From: an uncultured Clostridia bacterium
Lineage (GTDB): Bacteria; Bacillota; Clostridia; Lachnospirales; Lachnospiraceae
NCBI GenBank assembly: GCA_946186175.1
Contig: CAMHMG010000026.1
Coordinates: 1 to 18,249 of the forward strand
Length of the DNA: 18,249 bases
Reading direction: 5' to 3'
Within the stretch, counting starts at the first letter, position 1; every line of letters begins with the position of its first letter. Below are positions 13,386-18,249 of this stretch, piece after piece. Both the position numbers and the translations under genes were made by a program. Under the pieces are notes generated by a model. That model was not told the DNA's origin and searched no databases. It saw only the letters and a program-made list of their open reading frames with translations.

Positions 13386-15695
13386 TTACCACTTCTTATA
13401 TGCTGTAGCAATTAATATTCCAAGTAACAGCACTCCCAGACTGCCTACTAACCATATCCACTCATCCGATGTGACTTCTTTCTGACTGCTATATGTTGTC
13501 ACATCATCCTCCGTACTTTCGGTAGAATCAGCATCCTGATCATTGTTATTTTGACCATTCATATTCTGACCGGATTGAAAGTTTTCCTGTGTTGTAAAAT
13601 CTTCTGAACTACTATCTGAATCTGAATCAAACTTCATATTTGGAGGAGTAAATCCTTCTAAATTATTACTACTGTCACTGTCTCCATCTGAGTTTGTATT
13701 ACCACTCATATCCGGTGGTGTGAAATTACCCATATCAGGCATATTTCCATCATTCATATTCATTTGCCTACCGCCTTGCATGCCACCCATGATTCCTCCC
13801 ATGGTATTTACAGCAGTACCATAAGATCCGGCAACCGAATCAAGAGTTATCTCTTCTTCTGTATCACCCATAGTAAGCTTATATGTCTCACCCTGTTTAA
13901 TTTCAGGTGTGCTTACTACAACCGAACTGTAGCTGCATGGTATTTCATATGAAAGTAATTCCGTTCCATCCAAAGATGTCAATTTGACTGATGTTTTAGC
14001 TTCTGCTGTCATGCTTAAGTTATACATAATGGAAGCTTGCGCTGATGTTGTGCTTATCTCTTCCACCATTCCGCTGCCGCCACATGCAATTATCGTTCCA
14101 CCGTTAATCTCACAGATTTCGTTATTCTCACTGCCATAATCAATAGCATTGTTTGTGCCATTTCCGGAAAGACTGACAAATATCTCCCCACCTAAAATAA
14201 ATATACTTCCGTTAGAATCAAGACCATCCGCATCCTGTCCGGTCTCATTGATGATTGTGATCTTTCCGCCTGTGATGTTGATATATGTTTCTTCTTCCTC
14301 TCCACTGTCTTCTGAACTATCTTCTGTAAGTTGTTCTGAATTTTGAGCACTATTATCATCTGAATTAACCATTTCAGAATCATCTGCTGTTTTCTCCGAT
14401 GAAGAATCGTTATTATTCATATCAGGTGGCTGCATATTCCCATTCGGAAAACTCTGTTCATTCTGATCTGTATTTTCTTCTGTATTCTGCTCTGAGCTTT
14501 GTTCTGTATTCTGCTCTGAATTTTGAGAACCGTCCTCACTATCACCATCAGCCGTTTCCGTGCTCTCACTTGAAGCAGTCATATTACTTGAGTCAAAGTT
14601 TTCTCCCGTATTAAAATTGCCACCGGGACCACCCATCCTCATTCCCTGATCATTCATGCCTCCCTGCATACCAAATGTATCACCACTTCCGCCATTTGCA
14701 TTAAAGCCGTCATCAGTCGGATATATCTCAATCTCTCCACCTGTCACATCAATGGTTAATGCCTCTAATCCCTCATAGCATTGTGGGATATTGATATATC
14801 CATCAGCAACCGTAATATTAGTATCAGAATGAACGCCGTCATCACCGGCTGTAATAATCAATTCTCCGCCATTTACAAGCACATTTCCTGCCGAATGTAT
14901 GCCATCGTCACTGCTTGTAATATTAATAGTGCCTGATTCAATATAGACATAACTGTCTTCCTTAGTAGTAACAATCCCATCATCCTTGTCATCTATCGTT
15001 ATATCTGCATTTGCTATACGAATGCTGTCATTGACATGTATCGCATCCTTAGGTGCATTTATCGTAATATTGCCGCCTGCTATAATAAGATCATCATTGG
15101 CATCTATTCCATGTTTGTAAGCAGCCGTTATCGTCAGACTTCCATCACCATTAATGGTAAGATCATCATGTGCAAATATTACACCGCCGGTTCCATCCTC
15201 TAATGCCTCATCTGAATATTCTTCACCGCTTTCAAAGGAATTATCAGAATCCTTGGCAAGTGTTACAAACACCTTATCAGCCTGCTCAATTCTTAGACAA
15301 GCATCATCTGAACAAGTTATATCAACGCCATTTAACTTGATATATACTTTAGAGGATTCATATGCATCTACAACTATACTTCCATCGTTAAGTTCACCGG
15401 ATATCACATAGTATCCGCCGCCTGTTATTACGACTTTACCATCATTCCAATAAGCACCCTGACCGGATATCTTACAACTATCACCATTTAAAGTAATCTT
15501 TGTTGCATCTGTCTCATCCCAATCATCTCTTAAATCATTGGCAGTGAAATACTGCGAATCTTCATAAGTCTCCGCATCCTCATCTACAACAGACTGAAGT
15601 CCTAACTTCTTGCCGTTCATAAATAAGACAGTCAACACCAATGCAAGAATGGTCACAACTACACATATTTTATTGATATTATTATGCGTTGACAT
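13386..15695 (-). CDS. Cthe_2159-like (DUF4353) beta-helix carbohydrate-binding protein, doubly anchored
   Basis: About 769 residues. An N-terminal membrane helix (9-27, NKICVVVTILALVLTVLFMN) leads to a parallel beta-helix domain (about 45-340) of the Cthe_2159 family, with repeated Asp-rich turns: HGIDANDD, DAIHVNDS, DDGIHSAGN, DDGVHSDTN, DDGFNANGG. In Cthe_2159 such turns bind calcium and the protein binds acidic polysaccharides such as polygalacturonate. A Met/Gly- and Ser/Asn/Glu/Gln-rich insert (about 345-480) follows, including EQN-type tetrapeptide repeats. Then come two more helix coils (DADGLDSNGS, NNAIDYGSEN), a beta domain, another Met/Gly/Pro-rich stretch and a C-terminal membrane helix (EWIWLVGSLGVLLLGILIA). 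ATG 15695 has AGGAAG 8 bases upstream; the GTG at 15704 lies inside it. Last gene of the VTC-DUF4956 operon. Ligand inferred from the family. Confidence 0.85.
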   Translation of the reverse strand: MSTHNNINKICVVVTILALVLTVLFMNGKKLGLQSVVDEDAETYEDSQYFTANDLRDDWDETDATKITLNGDSCKISGQGAYWNDGKVVITGGGYYVISGELNDGSIVVDAYESSKVYIKLNGVDITCSDDACLRIEQADKVFVTLAKDSDNSFESGEEYSDEALEDGTGGVIFAHDDLTINGDGSLTITAAYKHGIDANDDLIIAGGNITINAPKDAIHVNDSIRIANADITIDDKDDGIVTTKEDSYVYIESGTINITSSDDGIHSAGNVLVNGGELIITAGDDGVHSDTNITVADGYINIPQCYEGLEALTIDVTGGEIEIYPTDDGFNANGGSGDTFGMQGGMNDQGMRMGGPGGNFNTGENFDSSNMTASSESTETADGDSEDGSQNSEQNTEQSSEQNTEENTDQNEQSFPNGNMQPPDMNNNDSSSEKTADDSEMVNSDDNSAQNSEQLTEDSSEDSGEEEETYINITGGKITIINETGQDADGLDSNGSIFILGGEIFVSLSGNGTNNAIDYGSENNEICEINGGTIIACGGSGMVEEISTTSAQASIMYNLSMTAEAKTSVKLTSLDGTELLSYEIPCSYSSVVVSTPEIKQGETYKLTMGDTEEEITLDSVAGSYGTAVNTMGGIMGGMQGGRQMNMNDGNMPDMGNFTPPDMSGNTNSDGDSDSSNNLEGFTPPNMKFDSDSDSSSEDFTTQENFQSGQNMNGQNNNDQDADSTESTEDDVTTYSSQKEVTSDEWIWLVGSLGVLLLGILIATAYKKW

Positions 15696-15721
15696 ATACA
15701 TCACTTCCTAAAATATTCTAT

Positions 15722-15850
15722 CCCACCTCGCCTTCGGCTCGGTGTGTTCGTCTCCGTTCCACTCCGGTCGGTTCAAAACCAATGTCCACCGGACATTGTG
15801 AACCGCAAAAGATTTCGTTTTGCACGCAAGCGTGCCACGAACTCCTTTGC
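15722..15850. repeat. Compact multi-hairpin intergenic element
   Basis: This ~130-base stretch is richer in G+C than its surroundings and is packed with inverted repeats: GCC-TTC-GGC (15730-15738); CAATGTCC/GGACATTG (15780-15798), inside CGGTTC (15769-15774)/GAACCG (15800-15805); GCAAAA (15805-15810)/TTTTGC (15818-15823); GCACGC-AA-GCGTGC (15822-15835). It fills the gap between the DUF4956 stop and the ribosome site of the next gene. It looks like a dispersed, mobile-type palindromic repeat rather than a terminator, as no T-run follows. Confidence 0.6.
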
Positions 15851-15854
15851 TCAC

Positions 15855-16526
15855 TTATCCCATATAATCCCCATTATAGCTTACTAATACTGCACTCTCA
15901 ACTCCTGCAATTGAAGCTGCCTCATTAATAAAATCTGTATTATCATCCTTAAGCCTTATCTCAACATTTAATTCAATACTGTTCTTAGTTGCTGTCTTAC
16001 TTTTAACAATACATTTCTTTGAATTCCTGTTAACCAGATCAATTGCCTTAGTCTCACTGTCATGTCCATCACATCTTATAACGACTATGTATGGATGTGT
16101 ATTGTCCTTCTTATTGACAAATATAAGAAGGATAATTCCGATAAACACGCTGCCAAATACCGCTAATGGAATAAGTCCTGCCGCAAGCACGATTCCTGCT
16201 GCAATTGACCAGAATAAAAATGCTATATCAAGCGGTTCCTTGATCGCGGTACGAAATCTCACGATAGATAACGCACCAACCATACCAAGAGATAACACTA
16301 CGTTACTGGTAACTGCAAGAATAACAAGCGTTGTGATCATAGTAAGTGCAACAAGCGTTACTCCAAAACTCGACGAATACATCACCCCTGAATATGTTTT
16401 CTTATAGATAAAGAAAATGAATAAACCTACTGCAAATGCCAGGCCCATGCCAAGCACCATATCTAGTATTGTTACCGATGTTACGTTCTCTAAAAAACTG
16501 GATTTAAAAATATCTGAAAATGTCAT
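15855..16526 (-). CDS. DUF4956 integral membrane protein
   Basis: A 223-residue protein with about four or five membrane segments: roughly 22-41, 52-71 and 75-90, then 102-118 and 119-137. The family signature is clear: MVGALSIVRFRTAIKEPLDI (82-101) followed by AFLFWSIAAGIVLAAG. The C-terminal ~85 residues form a soluble, ferredoxin-like domain (YIVVIRCDGHD, IELNVEIRLKDDN). GAGGGATT directly precedes the ATG at 16526. DUF4956 genes are regularly next to VTC-domain genes in Firmicutes, so it may help move or anchor polyphosphate, but no activity is established. It sits 110 bases after the VTC gene and is probably co-transcribed with it and with the downstream surface protein. Confidence 0.88.
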   Translation of the reverse strand: MTFSDIFKSSFLENVTSVTILDMVLGMGLAFAVGLFIFFIYKKTYSGVMYSSSFGVTLVALTMITTLVILAVTSNVVLSLGMVGALSIVRFRTAIKEPLDIAFLFWSIAAGIVLAAGLIPLAVFGSVFIGIILLIFVNKKDNTHPYIVVIRCDGHDSETKAIDLVNRNSKKCIVKSKTATKNSIELNVEIRLKDDNTDFINEAASIAGVESAVLVSYNGDYMG

Positions 16527-16636
16527 AATCCCTCATCCTCCTTATTATTTATCAACAATCAGTGTCTCTACTTAACAGCATTTGTGTAAAAAATGATTTC
16601 AAAACCTATTGATCATAATGTTATATGGTAATCTTT

Positions 16637-17314
16637 TTATCCATAAACTCTGCACTGTGCATATTTTGAAAATGCCCCCACCCGCACATTCGGTTCCTGA
16701 ATCAGATCCTTTATGATCGTTGGCAGGTATGCATCCCATTTTACCTCTAAAATTATCGGTGCATCTCCAGCCGGAACCGTGACACACTCAGTGTTTAGAT
16801 AATCTGTACATTCAAGTCCGGTTCTAATATCATAGTCAAATGTCACTCTGACATTGCCGGGGGCATATATAAATGGTTCTCTCGTGTAATCAACAATCGT
16901 TGTTGGCTTTAAGCCTTGATATTTCATCTTACAATACAATTCCTTTATAAGAGTATTGCCATGTTCTGCCATCCAACTGGTCTTTCCATCTACGATCATC
17001 TGTGCCTGTTCCTTTGTAATTTCAGCAGAGAATTTTGTTCCGAGACCGTTTCGTTTACTCTTCTTTTCAAGATGTATCAAAGAGGTGTCTCCGTTATAAT
17101 ACCGAATCCTGAATTTTTCTCTGTTATTGACACCATCTATCTTTTCTCTTAGAGCTTTATCATAGATATTATCAAAATACAGGCTTCGTATAAGATATTT
17201 TCCATCAATTGTATGCGGATCTACCTTTGCAACTTTTGAAAGCCTTGATTTTATTGCAATCATCTGACCAAGATTAAGCTCGTGTTTCCACTCATGTCTG
17301 TAATTAATGCTCAT
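16637..17314 (-). CDS. VTC-domain polyphosphate polymerase-like protein
   Basis: A 225-residue cytoplasmic protein of the VTC domain family (the catalytic tunnel of yeast Vtc4, which makes polyphosphate from ATP). Tunnel features are visible: an early RHEWKHEL, RSLYFDN, REKFRIRYYNG (basic R-x-R-x-Y strand), HLEKKSKRNGLGTKFSAEIT (the K-x-K strand equivalent), RVTFDYDIRTGLEC and ILEVKWDAYLP near the end with the metal-binding Glu. The length is normal for bacterial stand-alone members. A GGGTGAGGAG stretch precedes the ATG at 17314. It is the first gene of an operon with DUF4956 and a beta-helix surface protein, a repeated combination in Firmicutes. The substrate has not been shown for this branch; the polyphosphate role is by homology. 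Confidence 0.87.
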   Translation of the reverse strand: MSINYRHEWKHELNLGQMIAIKSRLSKVAKVDPHTIDGKYLIRSLYFDNIYDKALREKIDGVNNREKFRIRYYNGDTSLIHLEKKSKRNGLGTKFSAEITKEQAQMIVDGKTSWMAEHGNTLIKELYCKMKYQGLKPTTIVDYTREPFIYAPGNVRVTFDYDIRTGLECTDYLNTECVTVPAGDAPIILEVKWDAYLPTIIKDLIQEPNVRVGAFSKYAQCRVYG

Positions 17315-17414
17315 CTCCTCACCCTCTTTCTAATATCTTGAAACAAAAATATCATGCAAATCTTAAAATAACATTGAAAATTAACTTCAAAGTTATTCTG
17401 CTCTTATATAATTC

Positions 17415-17442
17415 AAAAATCCCACCTCAAATAGAGATGGGA
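17415..17442 (-). terminator. Terminator of the ABC ATPase gene
   Basis: On the - strand TCCCATCTC (17442-17434) and GAGGTGGGA (17428-17420) pair with one mismatch around a 5-base loop. The hairpin is followed by five T (17419-17415), some 30 bases past the stop codon at 17472. Confidence 0.85.
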
Positions 17443-17471
17443 CACACCTTATCCATATGTCAATAACATTT

Positions 17472-18249
17472 TTATTTTATATAACAGATTCCCGTGCAGC
17501 ATTTATTGAGGAATTCCTCGTCGTGTGACACGATAATAATATATTTATTCATACGTGACATTTCAGTAATCAACTCGGACATTCTCAACATACTTTTATA
17601 ATCAAGTCCGCTTGTTGGTTCATCAAAAAGCAAAATTTCCTTCTTGCACAACATGCTTACTGCTACCGCAAGCCTCTGTTTCTGTCCACCTGAAAGTGTA
17701 TTCGGATGCCTTTCCTTATATTTTTTTAGATTCAATCTTTCCAATACAGACTGTATCTCGTCTGCATTTGCGTTTATTCCCAAGACGCATTCCTCTTCGA
17801 CCGAATCTGCAAACAATTGATAATTGACATCCTGCATGACCATATATGCTTTCCTTTTTAGTTCTTTTTGAGTCATCCTTCTGCCATTTATAAGAATATT
17901 TCCCTTATACTCCTTATGAAGTCCTGAAATGGTTCTTAACAGCGTTGTTTTGCCTACTCCGTTTTTTCCTATAAATCCCCATATTTCACCGGGATGTATC
18001 CCCAGATTCAGATCATCCTGCAAAAGTTTCTTATTTCTGTATAATGACAAATTCTGAAATCTTAAGGACTGCTTGCTATTTTCATTATTAACATTTTTCA
18101 TTACCAAAGGCTCTTTTCTACGATTCGTTCGAATCCCCAGATTGGCAAGTTCATCCGCAGAAAAAGCGGCAAATTCCTCTTGTCTGTATGTATCCCTAAT
18201 CTCCCCATTTTCCTTAAATATAACTCTATCTGCAAGTTCTGTTAAATAA
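17472..18249 (-). CDS. Tandem ABC ATPase of the ECF/cobalt-transporter kind (partial, 5' end outside)
   Basis: The frame stays open to the window edge, so a start near 18107 is not real. The first visible residues (YLTELADRVIFKENGEIRDT) are the C-terminal end of one ABC domain; a linker of about 35 residues leads into a second, complete domain. That one has Walker A (GFIGKNGVGKTTLL), a Q-loop (MVMQDVNYQLFADSVEEE), the signature LSGGQKQRLAVA, Walker B (EILLFDEPTSGLD) and the switch His (IIIVSHDEEF). 258 residues are in the window; the whole would be close to 500. Double ATPases of this type drive energy-coupling-factor vitamin/metal transporters, with membrane subunits usually adjacent, here presumably beyond 18249. 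The transported substrate cannot be told. It ends at a terminator, separate from the VTC operon. Confidence 0.85.
   Translation of the reverse strand, partial: YLTELADRVIFKENGEIRDTYRQEEFAAFSADELANLGIRTNRRKEPLVMKNVNNENSKQSLRFQNLSLYRNKKLLQDDLNLGIHPGEIWGFIGKNGVGKTTLLRTISGLHKEYKGNILINGRRMTQKELKRKAYMVMQDVNYQLFADSVEEECVLGINANADEIQSVLERLNLKKYKERHPNTLSGGQKQRLAVAVSMLCKKEILLFDEPTSGLDYKSMLRMSELITEMSRMNKYIIIVSHDEEFLNKCCTGICYIK

Overview
The window is AT-rich, with Shine-Dalgarno sites of the AGGAGG type, a T-box leader and a DUF1292 protein. Its gene content (lone carB, DUF4349 lipoprotein, VTC-type polyphosphate polymerase with DUF4956 and a Cthe_2159-like protein, ECF sigma/anti-sigma pair) points to a Clostridia chromosome, most likely Lachnospiraceae. 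This placement is inferred from gene families, not from a search. No rRNA, tRNA, CRISPR array, complete insertion sequence or phage block was recognised.

Region 1 (1-5700, mostly + strand) is ordinary core genome: a DUF1292 protein with a clear promoter, a convergent small conserved-looking gene on the - strand, carB (carbamoyl-phosphate synthase large subunit, no carA beside it) and a DUF4349 lipoprotein. A bidirectional terminator closes it.

Region 2 (5700-8360, - strand) is a gene graveyard. It holds a secreted CHAP/ricin-lectin protein broken by two frameshifts, preceded by a small membrane ORF with an in-frame TGA. Upstream lies a deletion scar in which a T-box leader and the first ~70 codons of tyrS run into a LuxR-type response regulator that lacks its N-terminus. 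Before that is a fragment of a SAM methyltransferase.

Region 3 (8365-9760, - strand) is an intact two-gene module: a HipA-like kinase and, overlapping its end, a 117-aa protein that resembles the N-terminal part of single-chain HipA-like kinases. The domain order is thus reversed and split, and no HipB-like DNA-binding gene lies next to it.

Region 4 (9727-12640, - strand) is a likely self-regulating envelope-signalling cassette: an ECF-type promoter motif, a 32-codon micro-ORF, a membrane-anchored protein with two similar extracellular domains (frameshifted at a run of seven A), an ECF sigma factor and a zinc-finger-type transmembrane anti-sigma factor. A small + strand gene (12847-13038) with its own promoter sits upstream.

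Region 5 (13271-17330, - strand) is a surface/polyphosphate operon: a VTC-domain protein, a DUF4956 membrane protein and a large Cthe_2159-like beta-helix protein anchored at both ends. A compact multi-hairpin element lies between the last two genes and a terminator closes the operon. Region 6 (17415-18249) is the 3' part of a tandem two-domain ABC ATPase, open at the window edge.

The best candidates for something undescribed are the split, order-reversed HipA-like pair and the ECF cassette with its micro-ORF and double-domain membrane protein. The T-box/tyrS/response-regulator scar is the clearest structural oddity.
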